The position numbers and the translations under genes are program-made. DNA of 64,000 nucleotides, taken from assembly GCF_016086655.4 (NCBI RefSeq), contig NC_052133.2, forward strand, positions 49,716,383 to 49,780,382, in the 5' to 3' direction. Source of the DNA: Lepeophtheirus salmonis (taxonomy: Eukaryota; Arthropoda; Copepoda; Siphonostomatoida; Caligidae). The notes under the pieces are model-generated. The model did no database searches. It had not been told where the DNA came from and saw only the letters and a program-made list of their open reading frames with translations. Of the stretch, positions 23,358-35,790 are shown one piece after another (position 1 is the stretch's first letter; every line of letters begins with the position of its first letter).

Positions 23358-23558
23358 ATGGTCAATTATTGCCGTGTATTTGGATGTCAAAATGGGACCG
23401 ATAAATACAAGGACTTCAACCTGTACCGTCTAAAATCTATCCCTCTAATACGAGTTTTCTTATATAAGAGACTCCAATATACATTAAAAATATGTAATTA
23501 CCTTATTATAAATTCTTATTTACGTAGTTTAGATAGTAAATTTGTAAGGATCAGATAA
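23358..23558 (+). pseudogene. THAP-type zinc finger N-terminal fragment
   Basis: Starts MVNYCRVFGCQNGTDKYKDF, carrying the first Cys pair and the N-terminal form of a C2CH THAP domain. After NLYRLKSIPLI the similarity stops; the rest is AT-rich and ends without the second Cys-His pair. THAP domains occur in P-element-like transposases and derived regulators. It is either a first exon whose remainder is absent or, more likely, a broken transposon copy. Confidence 0.45.
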
Positions 23559-23705
23559 TTTTCTCTAATTATCCTACTTTTCTCGCGTCTAATGGACGGA
23601 AAACAAAATTGACGTTACAAATCTAGCCCTTCATATGGATTTTTAGTACCGATTACTTTGGTTGCTTTCAAATATCCATGGTTATCAAATAGTATTCTAT
23701 ATGTA

Positions 23706-24400
23706 CAGGGGCATTCAATTAAATCAAGGCCATCTTTAACTTCATCCTGAGCAATAAGGAAAGTATTTAACTAGGTTATTTCAATTTTAAAGTGAGAGGT
23801 TGAGCGTAGCTTTAAGTTAGTTCTGCAACTTTTAATTCAAAACAAGTATTTACGATGGAAGAGACCGGGAGGAACACCATCATCAAATTGGCTTCCCTGG
23901 ACACAGGCCACCGTACATCAAGATGATGCTCGGGCATCCAAAGAGCACAGCTTACGACGTTTACAACCATTGGAAGGAGGAGGGGCATATAAGAGAAAAA
24001 CCCACAAGCCCTAGAGTGGTAAAAAACGCACTCACATACCTTTTGTGGGTCTGAAACGTTCTATGAAGTCCTCTCCTGGCACTCCGATTATTGTTCTTGC
24101 CAAAAAGCGCCAATTAAGCTGTGCAACAGTCTCCAGGGCCATAAACGCTAACCTCAGAATGAAGTCATACCGCTTCTACAAAAAGCATATCTCTACAGAC
24201 AAAATGAAGGCCACCTGGGCTACCTACGAAAAAAAAATTGCTCAACCATTAGAATTCCCATGGTAACCGAATCATCTTTTATTCGTATGAGAAACAATGC
24301 ACTGCTGACACATCCCACAACATCTAGAACGATAGATTGTTGGATACAGAGAAAGAGCTAATGTTCCGCAGATCTGATGTTTGTTTTGTTTTGTAACTAA
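23706..24400 (+). pseudogene. Tc1/mariner transposase relic, 5' half
   Basis: A TA-CAGGGGCATTCAATTAAATC end lies at about 23704-23725. The frame from about 23854 shows YIKMMLGHPKSTAYDVYNHWKEEGHI, a helix-turn-helix, then in the next frame LKRSMKSSPGTPIIVLAKK and LSCATVSRAINANLRMKSYR. A third frame has IIFYSYEKQ at the place of FxSDEKxF, so the first catalytic Asp is replaced by Tyr. It stops near RRSDV with no C-terminal half. Frameshifted and truncated. Confidence 0.7.
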
Positions 24401-27400
24401 TTGTTTATGCTTTAATATATCGAAATATGAATTAATAAGTGCTCAATGGGCCATCCGGTACAACAATGCGTTAGAAGGATATATTTTTGATAGACAATAA
24501 GGTTTAAGTCCTTTTATTTATGGGTTTGACATCCGATAGTTCAATATTTCCCTTAATATCATTGAAAAAAGGACTTTTATTAGTATATAACTTGGTTGGT
24601 TTAGCCTCCAAATGGCCGACAATATCCATGCTAACGTTACATGAAAAAATTCTTAATTTAATTGGTTTTTGAGTTATTATAGAGTTCAAGACATGAAAAT
24701 AAAGCGATGATTTATTTTCTTTTTCGCCGAGTGAAATTATCGATTTGGCGGCATTTTCCTCTTTCTTGGAAAAATAATGGGCTTAAGACTTTCTAAATAA
24801 TAAGGACCTACCTACGTCTTTTTTTTCTTATTTAAAAAACCATGCTTTAGCGAAATATGTTCCAACTTTCCCCATATTTTCTCTCTCAGCCTACCACCCA
24901 TAAGGAAAAGTTCTACCAAGAATAATAATATGTTACTTTCCCCTCTTATCCCATTAAAACCAAGTTGTTTTCTTTGGCCTCACAAAATATGCTTTTCTCT
25001 TTTTCAACATTATCCTTGAGTGCAAAGAAAAAAAATAATAATCAGAACATTTTTTGCCTTTTAGAAAGCCCCAACATTCTTTACTTTCCAATCCAAAAAA
25101 AATATTCATACTCAAATAACGTATATAATATATAGCTATAAAGGCAGATGAAGACATGTTTCTTTACTATTTCAAGTCTAAAATACTCATTTTCCCCTCC
25201 CATAACTTCTTTGTTCACAAATAATCGCCATGATTTCATTAAAATCATTTTTTTTAAATATATAAATTTAGATAATTAATTAGCAATGCAGAAAACCAGA
25301 ACAAACGACATTAAAACAAATAGTTTCCCGTAATTCGGCGCGTCTCAAATTAGTGGGGCAACCATGTCCTGTGTCCGGTAATTTTGCTCTGAACCTATTT
25401 TACCTCAAGACATTTTCCCATAAAACCATATTCACTCAAACATATTTTGTCTTAATATTTTACTAAATGAAGTTTTTACGTCGTGATTGTTTATTTTTGG
25501 TTGAAATGAATGTTCTCTTCGAATTTTTTAAATCAAAATATGTAAAATTCTATTGGGTATTTATTGAAATTTTGAGGCATGATTCCATCATTTTGCCTGC
25601 AGAAAAAAATCATTTAATGCACTTTATAGTAATACAGATTACATATGTAGGTTAAAAAATTACAAAGTAACATCAATTTAAGCAAAAATAACAAAAACTA
25701 CCTATAAATGAATGAAGAGACTCCATATAAGTACAAATAGACTTTCAACAATAATAATCCAAAAATAAAAAAGTGTTAAAATTGGCCTTTGGTTTGAGTA
25801 ATGAAGCTGTCAATCCTTATTTGCTTTAGAAAAGACTATATTACTTCCAAAAAACACAGCACCGTATTTCTGGCAGTAACATAGAAATATTTTTTTTTTG
25901 TCAGCAATTAATTTGACGTCTATTTTTGGCCCGTATTATAAGTCTTTGATTGGTCGTACAATTGGAATGATTCCTTGTTAAGGACTGAGCATATTCCGTC
26001 TACTACAAGTGCTGCATTCAAGACCAATACAAGGCCAAGACTGTGAGGGATCGATGCCCATACTTTGAAGAATCGAGGTTAAAACAATACCCATAAAACT
26101 ATTGATGAATTTAGTTACTCTGGTCTTGGTTTTGTCACCGAGACCAGGTCTTATACACAGAGTGGAAAACAAGAGAAACATGGATTAATCTTGTTGCTAT
26201 AGTAATGGTTTTGACAGCCAAAACCTAGTATTTGAGGAGTCGAGAAACAAGACAAACCACTACTTATTAATCAGAGGTAGAAACAAGTCACCATACTGTT
26301 CTCAGACATCTTTTCAGCTCATTTTAAGCATATATTTATGGCATAGGACTAAGGTTTATTAAGCTCAGTATAAATAGCTTACGAATCCAAGTGTAGCCGC
26401 ATGTCTCGAATACAAGTCCCCATCTCTGCTTTACACTATGTTAAATAAAGAATTACCCAATATTTGGTAAGAATAATGGAAGTAATTAGGAAACTAACAA
26501 TTAATTTGGGCCCTTTTCCCTTTATATTTTGATAAGTTTGACGTAATTACCTAACTAACAATTAGTGTGTACCCTATTTCGTTTATACTTTTGTCTTGAG
26601 AAATATTGAAAGAGCCAATCTGGATCACATAATCCCTCCAAGAAGACAAAAAAATCCAAACATTTTAATGTCATAACTGAGTCAAAGTATTCATATTTTT
26701 CTATAAATTAAAGTGCTTACAGATGAACTCTATCTTAGTTCATGAGGGATCTATTTAAATCATGTAGAAGATCAACAATTACTATGCATTTTTGAGTCGG
26801 TGGGTTTATCACTCTGTTATGATTCTTCGTAACGGTGATTAATTAAATTTGAACTAAATCCAGATGTGGGCTAAAAAGTCCTTATAATGCAAGTCCATGT
26901 AGAGTCTCAAGTCTTTGATCACAAGTCCTTGAATATTTTCATGGAGGTTAGTTCGAGTCCTCAAACTTCGGAATGGAATCGACGTAGCTCATGGACAGCA
27001 CGCTCGGGAGAAATTAATTTCTCTTGAACTGAATCTGCTTAGGTTCGCACCCCGGTCATTCCTAGAGAAAAAAATATACTTTCTGTATATGGACTTCACA
27101 CAAGATTCCTAGGTTAGATGGAGTAATATTTAATCAGTGCGTCTCCATCTAACCAATTTAAGGGACATTAAACAAACTTCGATTGAGCTCATTACAAGAT
27201 GAATCCTAATATATGATCCATTGTATTAATGCCATTCTTGAACTCAGTTTAAGCTAGCTTTCGATTCCAAATCGAGTGGCGAGTCTTTGAATGTAAGATC
27301 AAGTCGAGCTTCAAGTCTGAGGTCCAAGTTTCCACCCCTGACTACATCTGGTAAACGCGTTTCTTTCGAGAATTGAATAAAAAATAGTCCTACCAGTTAA

Positions 27401-27875
27401 TTTCGGGGCTTTTTCTTCAAGTAAAAGAGTAGGAAAGGTTGAGAGAGTCAATGACTTGTATAAAAACAAAAGATGCTCCATTTTGAATTTTATGCTTATA
27501 GTTTTATTGTAAATGTTATTATTCATTTTGGTACAAAGAAAGTACAATTAGTGTGCTAGTATTGATAGTTGGATCAAAAATATGAGATAAAGTATAAAAG
27601 AGAGAGGAGCATAATTTTGTGTATTGCCGTCAGCTATAATAATTGCCACCTATGAATTATAATATTATGAATAAGAACATTATTTGTTATGTTATTTTAT
27701 ATGTATAAAGGTTGGTGAATAAATATTATATATTGTATGAAAAGACACAGTGAATAAATAGATTGAATATAGAGTATAATATATGCTTAAAATAATATGT
27801 AATCTATTAAACTGATGTAGTGCGTACAAATCTTTAAGTACTGTAGAGTGCTGAAAAAGGCTTCTCCTCCCCCCT
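24401..27875. repeat. Gene-free stretch with dispersed repeats
   Basis: About 3.5 kb with no supported exon. It contains the TTCAATATTTCCC..TTGGTTGG repeat at 24510-24640 (shared with 6.4 and 6.9 kb); a short element at about 26273-26432 with ends CAGAGGTAGAAACAAGTC and CCCCATCTCTG; the GAGTC-rich repeat at 26880-27342; and a block at 27025-27170 (TTCGCACCCCGGTCATTCCTAGAG.A) repeated at 55840-55960. The 3' UTR of the bHLH gene probably occupies the last few hundred bases. Confidence 0.45.
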
Positions 27876-29311
27876 TCAAGATGATGGTTTTCTATGAAGA
27901 GAATCTTGAAAGAGACTGCTATCATCAGATGACGTCGTCGATGGAGTCGAAGAAGGGTTTCCTAGGATCATCCCAGCAGGAGAGGCTCCACCTGCACCCT
28001 TTGACGGCGGGTTGAAAATGTTGGATTTGAGGCTTTCCCTCGGAATCGGAATATTTGCTGACTGTGAAAGGAATGCAACAAGTTTTTGAAGTTCTTCCAG
28101 AGCCGTATTTTGCATCAGGATATAATTTTTGGCTAGGAGAAGTGTTGCTATTTTTGAAAGTTTTCGAACTGATGGGGAATGGGCATATGGGATTGACTTT
28201 CGTAGTTCGTCTAGAGCATCGTTTAAATCATGCATTCGACGTCTTTCACGGGCGTTGATACTTAGGCGTGTTCCTCGATCATTCCTGTGCTTCTTACTGA
28301 TTGAGGGAGGATATGAATTAAAATAGGGCTGCACTCATTCTCTCCTCCTCAAGCTCCGTATAAGTTATACATAAACAGAAGTATGAAAATGGTTCAAATC
28401 CTCGTGAGCATACATTTAACAAACAGTATATATTGGCAACGTGCAATATATAGGTGCTCTTATTAATTATTTCTCCGTATTTTGAAAATTCAAGCGAGTA
28501 AGGAACACTTTACTTTATTAAGGGATCTTTTTCTGTAGATATTTTCGTCTATCAAAGTTGCCAACATATACTTTTCTTTTTTATTTACACTCATGAGGAT
28601 TTAAACAATTTTCCCATCCCTAGTAATGATTTAGATAAATAGAGACTGACAAACGTAATGACCTCATAAAAAGAGGAAGAGAGAATGAGCGGGGCAGTGC
28701 CTGTTTTTTCTTTTGATGGGCTCATCACTACTCCCCTTGTTGGGACTCGAGCTGGAAGATGAAGAATTTGTGGATGAAGAGGAAGAGAAGGATGAAGGAG
28801 GAATAATTGTGGTCGGTGCGGCTCCTAGGTTAAGTGGAGCAATTAGACTTGCTCTTCCAATGCTTAAAGGGGGATTGACTGCAGCGGCCGCAATGCTGAG
28901 TGGTGTTGTGGCCCCTAAATGTAGTGGATTCGTTGTTCCAACGCTGAGTGGAGTACTGCTACTACTCGTAGGTGGCCGCCCCAGTAGGAGTGAAGGTGCC
29001 TGACTGCTGGTACTATTATGAATGATGCTGTGATGAAGGAAGGGATAGTGAAGATGTGGTGTTGGTGGTGGTGGTGGACTATGGAGATGTTGATGGTGAG
29101 TTAGATGGTGCGGGATCCCACCACCGAAACGTGGAGTATGCTCCAGATTTAAAGGCTCTGCTGCACTGATGATTTGGGGACCCTCATCTGGAGGAGTATA
29201 AGTCATGATACGATTAGAATCGATGTTGGCAACTTCATCGAGTCGCTCCGTTTTGAATTTAGGCGGAATAATATAAGAAGAAACAGATGGAAATTCCTTA
29301 GAAGGATCCAT
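27876..29311 (-). CDS. BHLHE22/23-type (Oli/BETA3) bHLH transcription factor
   Basis: Minus strand. Exon 1 is 29311 to about 28701 and exon 2 about 28296-27876, giving 343 residues if joined this way. Exon 2 carries NARERRRMHDLNDALDELR and the loop-helix PYAHSPSVRKLSKIATLLLAKNYILM, close to BHLHE22/23 and Drosophila Oli; OLIG proteins differ (NSRERKRMHDLN). The basic region keeps the Glu and Arg that contact the E-box. Exon 1 is Pro/His/Ser-rich with PLSIG and PLNLG repeats. No in-phase GT donor fits the end of exon 1; the best join uses CAG|GCACTG at 28700 and the strong acceptor CCTCAATCAG at 28297, a GC-AG intron of 403 bp. Related proteins specify neurons. The exon boundary is the least certain part. 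Confidence 0.88.
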
Positions 29312-29935
29312 GACTCTAACTACATAGAGGAGTCGTCAGCGAGCGTTGTATGGTGCGAAAGAAAGTCTTTCCTAAGGAGGAGATTTCTTTACTTCCCCCG
29401 CCCATGATACGTACGTTGTTTTCTTAGATTTTTTTTTGGGTGGGAAAGACAGAAAGAAAGGAAGTGAGGGGGAAGTGTGGGGTAACAACATTCTTGTGGG
29501 CTCTCTGTGGTTGTTCTCATTTTCATCTTGCTCTCTCTCTCTCTTTCTCTCTCGTAATTATAATTTTTTTCTCCGATTGCGAAGAACTCTTTCTTAAACC
29601 TCTTTCTACAACCAAAAATACCAACTTTTTTTTGGTGTCTATGTCTACGTTCCATCTTTAAAAAAAGAAAGAAAATATCGGAAAAATTCCCATTTGACAC
29701 TTTTTGAAGTAAAATATTTACTCCATATACAACATATGCACCGTTCATTTCTATCTATAAGAATTATTCTTATTATCCCATTGGGTTTGCTGCAAATTAC
29801 ATTTAAAGTAGCCCAAATTGATCGTCACAAAAACCGATTCAAAAATTGATGTATTATATTTTAAAGGACCTACATAATAATGTTAAAGTCATTTATAATT
29901 CATGTGGTGAGTTAATATAAAAACAATATTCAACA
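29312..29935. promoter_or_regulatory. Upstream region of the bHLH gene
   Basis: Contains a pyrimidine microsatellite (CTCTCTCTCTCTTTCTCTCTC) at about 29531-29553, read as GA repeats on the coding strand. Such GA tracts are common in arthropod developmental promoters. Open frames across it are low-complexity and not supported as genes. Confidence 0.35.
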
Positions 29936-30670
29936 GAAATCAAGAAAATTGAGAAATGCCCAATTTATAATTTTTTTTACATCATAATTTGGGTGAATTA
30001 TTGGCTTTGAATTCACATTTCTGGTATAAGTTGACATACTCAAGAATGTTATTTATAGTTTAGAATCTTTGTTTGATTTATGTGACTTAATTTAACCCCG
30101 AAATGACCCCTTTCAACAATCAAATCCATCAATGTATGTTTATTTCAATGTGACGATGTGTTTTTGCTACGTAAAGTTGCCATTTGCAATGTCTTCTACG
30201 GATTAATTAGAATAATTTGTTATTAGAAATTGACGACTTTTCAATTGACTCAATTTTGAGAAAAATCTAGTTTGCCTTTGTGTTGATGGGGCACAAAGCT
30301 GGTTAAAAGGGAATTCACCTTGGGGTTGCTTGTTTTATAAATTTAGTTATTGAACAAAAATTGAGAAAAATATGACAACACCAATTTTTTTAAATATTAT
30401 ATTACAGCCCAATATTTCATAGACATATTTTGGCCGATTGTAAGCATTGAATTCAAATTTCTGAGCTAAGATACCCAAAAATGAGAACTATAGTTTACCT
30501 AAAGCCTTTCTTTGCTTTTATGAGACTTCATTTGACTCCAATTATATGTCCCCTTTGAAATAAAATCTATCAATTTCTGTCAGGATCAATTTTGGATACT
30601 ACTTCAAGTGGAATTTGCAACACATCCAAAGAGTGAATGAAAATAGAAATTGACGATTGTTGTATACATT
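29936..30670. repeat. Diverged direct duplication of about 420 bp
   Basis: About 29936-30240 and 30356-30660 align in order: AAAATTGAGAAA..GAC/GCC, TTTGAATTCACATTTCTGG and TTGAATTCAAATTTCTGAG, GTGACTTAATTTAACCCC and GAGACTTCATTTGACTCC, GACCCCTTTCAACAATCAAATCC.TCAAT and GTCCCCTTTGAAATAAAATC.ATCAAT, then AGAAATTGACGA. An inverted relic of the same unit may be at 29770-29850. Non-coding. Confidence 0.6.
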
Positions 30671-31069
30671 TCAGAATAAAAATATATAATCCGGACTCAA
30701 GTTCGAGAAAAACAATTCTAGCTTTCTTTTGTTTTAATGGGTAACAAATATAACTTCAATCTAAATATTTTTTTAGGTAATTATCGACGAATATGGTGTA
30801 TGTGTACAACACTAAAATCAAATTAAATATACCTCAAAAGGTATTAAAAGTTATGCCATAAATTGCTTACTTACAATGTGGTAATTTTATTATGAACAGA
30901 ATCGTCATAAAATCCTTTTTTATTATTATCAAATGCTTTCTAATGAGTGCATCTATTTACAAACACTAAACACATTTTAAAAAAAAAGACAAAGACGCAT
31001 CTCTTAGAAAACTAAAAACATCAATGAATATAAAATGACGTTTTTTTAATACCATTTGTTTGTAATACA
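30671..31069. other. Intergenic, nothing recognised
   Basis: AT-rich sequence between the duplicated unit and the transposase relic. No gene or repeat end identified. Confidence 0.4.
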
Positions 31070-31925
31070 TAATGGGGATACAAAACTTGCAGTAGTTCGG
31101 TGGCCTTCATATATGATGTGGTAGCCAAGATCAAAGCAAATCCTACGGCTTCAATCTGCCATATATCCACGAAGATGGAAGTCGACTCCAAGACCATATG
31201 TAAGGCCGTTCAGGACAACTTGGGGCTGAAATCACATGTACGGACAACGAAGCATCTCCTCTCTGACGTCATAAAACAGCGGATGATTAACAAGTGTAAA
31301 AGTGTGCTCTACTACCTTGAAAAGAATGACGATAGAGTACAGATTTACTCGGACAAGAAGGTCTTCATGCGTGACGCTCTTGAGAATGATCACCCCATTG
31401 CAGAAACAAAAGAGGAGGCTCAGGGCATCCATATCAAGAATTCATCCCAAGTGATTGTCCTGGGCGTCATCGCCAGTGACGGGAAGAAGATGCCACTGTA
31501 CTCTTTCAAGGATGGAGAGAAAGTGAGTATGGAAGAATATTAAAGATGCTAAAGCACACAGTCTTACTGTGGCTGAAGATCCCCTATCCGGAGGGGAATT
31601 ATGACTGGACGCAAGAAAGTGCCAAGAAGAACCAGAACTTCTGTAGTAACAATATGGCTGACTTCTTGCCCTCCTCCAGCACTGACCTCAACCCCCTGAA
31701 CTTTGCAGTCTGGATAGTCTTGGAGAACAATATCTGCTGTACCTCTCATCCAACTTTATTCACTCCGAGCTGCCATCATGATAGCGTGGTACACCATGGA
31801 TGCAGACTTCATCGTCAAGAGCTGCCAATCTGTTCGCCGGTGTGTTCAGGCTGTTATTGCTTGTGAAAGTGGACATATTGGATAAAAAATATAGCTAAAT
31901 ATACTATTTGAACATATCACAAATT
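31070..31925 (+). pseudogene. Tc1/mariner transposase, nearly full but broken (family M1)
   Basis: A first frame at about 31100-31543 starts IYDVVAKIKANPTASICHIS, a helix-turn-helix, and continues to VQIYSDKKVFMRDALEND, where SDKK replaces SDEK around the first catalytic Asp, and VIVLGVIASDGKKMPLY. A stop at 31541 and a frame change follow. The next frame has LLWLKIPYPEGNYDWTQESA, in which the second catalytic Asp (usually QDSA) is Glu, then SSSTDLNPLNFAVW with the third Asp. The C terminus VRRCVQAVIACESGHIG is recognisable in a third frame. Copies of the same family are at 33690-34330 and 46735-47330. Confidence 0.75.
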
Positions 31926-33689
31926 GATAATGAGTTATTTCTTTTTGATTCCATAAAAATCATGTTTCTGAAAATATTTTAATGTTCCTAAGACTTTTTT
32001 TTTCTATCTGCGTTCGCTGCCTTGTGAAAGCTTTAGAAAGGCAAGTAACTATTTATTATTTGTTGAAGGATCTTTATATTGTCATATCCTTGTAAAAATA
32101 TGTTAACAGAAACAATAAGCATATTGAGGCACTTTATGCTTGGATAATTTATTAACACAAATAAAAATTGAGTGTTTGTCTGGTGCGCAATTCAATGTAG
32201 ATCCATTATTACAATGCACGATAAGTAGGCCCCTTTGCTATAGCTAAGGCCAGTGTTCTATACTAAATAGATATTGAAACTGTTATTTGTAACCCCATTG
32301 CGTCATAAAATATTAACCTTTATATGACGTAGCAAAAAAGAAATGCGAGAATCAAATTATCTTTAATAAAAAAATGATCAAATTTCAAAGATAAAAATCC
32401 TGTTGACCTTTTTTTAGTATTATTTCTAGTAAAAAAATTATCTAAAATAAGGTAACATCGATACTAAGTATTATGTAGCCAAGGGCCTTTGGCGAGCTAC
32501 TTGGAAAGAGTCTGCAAGCTACTGGTAGCTCGCGAGCGACGTGTTGGAGACCCCTGATCTAGGACATTTGATGAACTTTTTTTAATTTTTGGTTTGAATA
32601 TGAATTATAGAGGTTATATTATATTGTATTTCATAAATATATAAAAATAAAGACAGAATAGAACTAGAAAGTTTTCCTATGAGACACTCACAGCGATTTA
32701 ACTCCTTAGATAAGGGGCCACGGGGATGAGAAATGGAAATTTGTTGGCCAGAGTCCCACAGATTTTTGATTCAATTCGAAATTTAAATTTTGAAATTTCA
32801 CTTGAAAATGGAATGTGGAATTCCACTTGATTTAAAAACTCAGGTATAAAAACAAGACCACATGAACTGAAATTAATCATACATGCAGTTGTAAAAAATA
32901 TGATCAAACACGAGTGCGATACTTTTTGCTCTTGAAAATTGAACAAAGTTCTTTATTCTGCAAAGCTGTTATCATTATTCTTTAGTATTGAGGCGAGAGC
33001 ATCAAATATAAAGTCTCGGAGTTCTTAAAAGATGGATGATTTTTGGAGAATTATAAGTGTAAGACCTTGCTGGACTCGAATTAATATTGAGGATTGACGT
33101 CGGAGTAATTCATGTCTATGCATGGACTAATGAAACTACATCTTTATTTTTTAATATTTATTGAAATCAAGAAACATCCATGTTTATTAGGCTTATAGAG
33201 AAGACATTTATTCAACGAAACCGCATCACCACACCTAGGAGTCAAGGGGGTTCCAAACTGGTGAGGAGGGGGAAAAGTTTAGTTGACAGTTTTTGTAGTC
33301 CAAAATTATGCAAATTTATAGTGACGCTTTTAATAGAATATTACTAAGCAATCTTGTAACACAGTATAGACGGTAAGACGGTGATAGTCTGGGAGTAATA
33401 AGAGCTATATAACAGTTGGTATGATTGACTTATTTAGATAACTACCATATGATTTTGGGCCTTTTTCTGCTTTTTTTTCGGTGAAAAGGTTAGGAGAAAA
33501 AGGGGAAAACAGACAAATCTACAGCTGACAACAAAATAAAGTATATATTTTTGTGTCAGCGAGGAAACGCCGTAGTGCAATCAATTTAAAAAGGAATAAA
33601 ACGTTTTCACATGACTTCATAATGCTGGATGTTGGCCATTTGATTTGAGGTAGGGGTTTAAATAGTGTTCCTTACGATGGACAACATCA
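31926..33689. repeat. Intergenic with an hAT-type end and family K pieces
   Basis: No gene is seen. At 32475-32556 the minus strand begins CAGGGGTCTCCAACACGTCG and continues with CGCGAGCTACCAGTAGCTTG, a classic hAT MITE terminus; the matching end is not found. A fragment similar to 21990-22080 lies at about 33030-33110. Family K words occur at 33430-33560. Confidence 0.5.
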
Positions 33690-34330
33690 GAGCATCTAGA
33701 GAGTGGGGACACAAGACTTGGAGTATCATTTATTTAAGAGTTAATCCCTGCTATTTTTAATTAGTGGGTGACATTACTCAACCACACGTCAGGGCTGAAA
33801 CCAAGATAAACAATTTTTGTTTTTATCCCATGTCTTAAGTGTAAAATGTCGGAGAAATAACAAAAAAGGCAACACGTATGTGATCTCCTCCGTGCCGGGT
33901 TCAGTGCCGAGAAGGCAGCAGGGACCTTTGACATCTTCATTCAGACTGTCTCCAACATCAAGAATTTTTATTACAGTCCTTTAGAGCCAAGAAAACCCGA
34001 AACTGTAGCTGCAACAACATGACTGACTTCTGGTCTGCCTCCCTATGGTCATCCTCCAGCTGTAACCTCAATCCATGGATTTTGCAGTTTGAGACATTTT
34101 GGAGAAAAAGGTCTGCCACACCTTTCATCTAAATTTGGGATAGCTTCGAGCTACCATCATGACAGCGTGGTACGCCATGTACACGGCTTACATCCTTAAG
34201 AGCTGACAATCTGTTCGCTGGTGTTTCGATGCTGTTGCTGCTTGCGAAGGAGGATACACTGAATAAAAAGTATAGCTAAATATAATATTAAAACATATCA
34301 CAAATTGGTTTTGGGTTGCCTTTTCTTGAT
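33690..34330 (+). pseudogene. Tc1/mariner relic of family M1, internally deleted
   Basis: The N-terminal helix-turn-helix appears as CDLLRAGFSAEKAAGTFDIF.QTVSNIK. The coding then jumps to the region before NMTDFW and CNLNP. The C terminus reads LRATIMTAWYAMYTAYILKS and VAACEGGYTE. The catalytic middle, with the first and second Asp, is deleted. The 3' flank GCTAAATATA.TAT.AAACATATCACAAATTG is the same as after the copies at 31.1 and 46.7 kb. Confidence 0.7.
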
Positions 34331-35509
34331 TTAAAAAGAAATACTTTGTTTTAGCTGTACTTTGGTTCCGTAATGAAACCTCTTAATTAAATATAACGAG
34401 GATCAAATATAAATGATACTACACGTTTTGGCTTGTATATGTTCTGATGCTGTCATATAGGGACACTATTGAAAACCATCCCTCAAATAAGATGCCAGAC
34501 ATCTAATGTTATGACATCGTGCAAAAAATGCTTTATTCTTTTTTAATTAGATCGAATCACGACGTTTCATCGCTAAGATAAAAATGTAGACTTTATTATG
34601 TACAATAATGATATTTTTGTGGTTTTTAAAGAATAATTTTTGATGTAGTATTCAAAATAAAGATACTAATTGAAAATCTATTTAAACACCTTAGAAATTA
34701 CTCCACGATGCGTCCCACAGTTTGAGAAACACTTTTCTAAGTATTATATATAGGTATGAAAGTTTAGCATATGCTCCATTGTATCAAATCCTTTCACTCC
34801 TAAAGGTCCTTAATTCAATACCTAATCCATCACCATTACATATATCTGTGTTATCAAACGAAAGTGTTTTAATTTATAGGGTTCTTGTGCTCTATGGATA
34901 CATGGGTGGTCATTCTGTAGCTTTCATTTCTATGTGTGTTCATCCCGAAATGAGTTAATTAAATTTCCTCCCATCTCAACGTAATAATTTATCCATCTAT
35001 GTACACTGATAAAGATAAATAAATCTATTTGTATTCTGGGAAATAGTTATTCTTATCATTATTATTATTGCGATTATTCTTGGGTATAAGTTCCCGCTTT
35101 GTTATGTTAATTCCTTTTGATACATTATCCATCTCTTAACAATGGAGCATCTTTGAATGGCAAGGTTCTCCATTAGTTCCGTCTCATAAAGACAAAATAT
35201 GTACATTGTACATTGATTCATCAATGAACTAACAATTCAAAACATGGTTAACATAACTTACTCCCTTCCGCGAATCCTTCCGGTTTCGTAGTATGTTGTA
35301 TGTAAGATTTTATCCCATGGACAAACATACAAAATATGTGAGGAACAAACAGTTATAAATGAAATAGAAAAACAGGAGAAAAATTGATTTGTGCAATTTT
35401 ATTTCATAAAAAATAACAAAAGGAATAGAAAATTCACTTAAATTGATAGAGATGAAAAAATATGATAACAATATGACAGGGTTCTCTTTTGTAATTGTAG
35501 TCCAAACTA
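34331..35509. other. Intergenic, no gene seen
   Basis: AT-rich. The word TCCCACAGTTTGAGAAACAC at about 34714 resembles an hAT end (compare GTTTGAGAACCAC). Nothing else is recognised. Confidence 0.4.
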
Positions 35510-35790
35510 ATGTTGTGTCATTCCATATGTTTTTGATCCAGTATTGTCTTAGGATCGGTCCTTCGGACTGTCAATACTAGAACTGAAAAAGGTGTAAATA
35601 AAGTTGAGTGACGCCATCAAGGACTAAACTTTCTAAGTTTTAGGATTGATATGCAGGATACAACAAAAAACTAGAACTGATTTAAAAAAAAGAATATATA
35701 AAGTTGAGTGACATCCTCAAGGGCCAAAAAAATTTATAAGTTTTCAGAGCTGATATGCAGGACAGAACTGTACTTGACTAAATTTTTTTT
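35510..35790. mobile_element. Family D element with internal duplication
   Basis: The left end TGTTGTGTCATTCC and the GGTCCTTCGGACTGTCAATAC palindrome mark family D. A unit CTAGAACTGA..AATAAAGTTGAGTGAC..CATCAAGGAC....ATATGCAGGA occurs twice in tandem (about 35578-35660 and 35671-35765). The right end is not clear, because the element runs into family C-like sequence. Confidence 0.55.

Noticed and set aside
28713..29003. 96-residue plus frame with acidic and LSG repeats
   Set aside because: Antisense to the low-complexity exon 1 of the bHLH gene.
29389..29748. 119-residue minus frame upstream of the bHLH gene
   Set aside because: Composition follows the CT/GA microsatellite and surrounding simple sequence; no domain.
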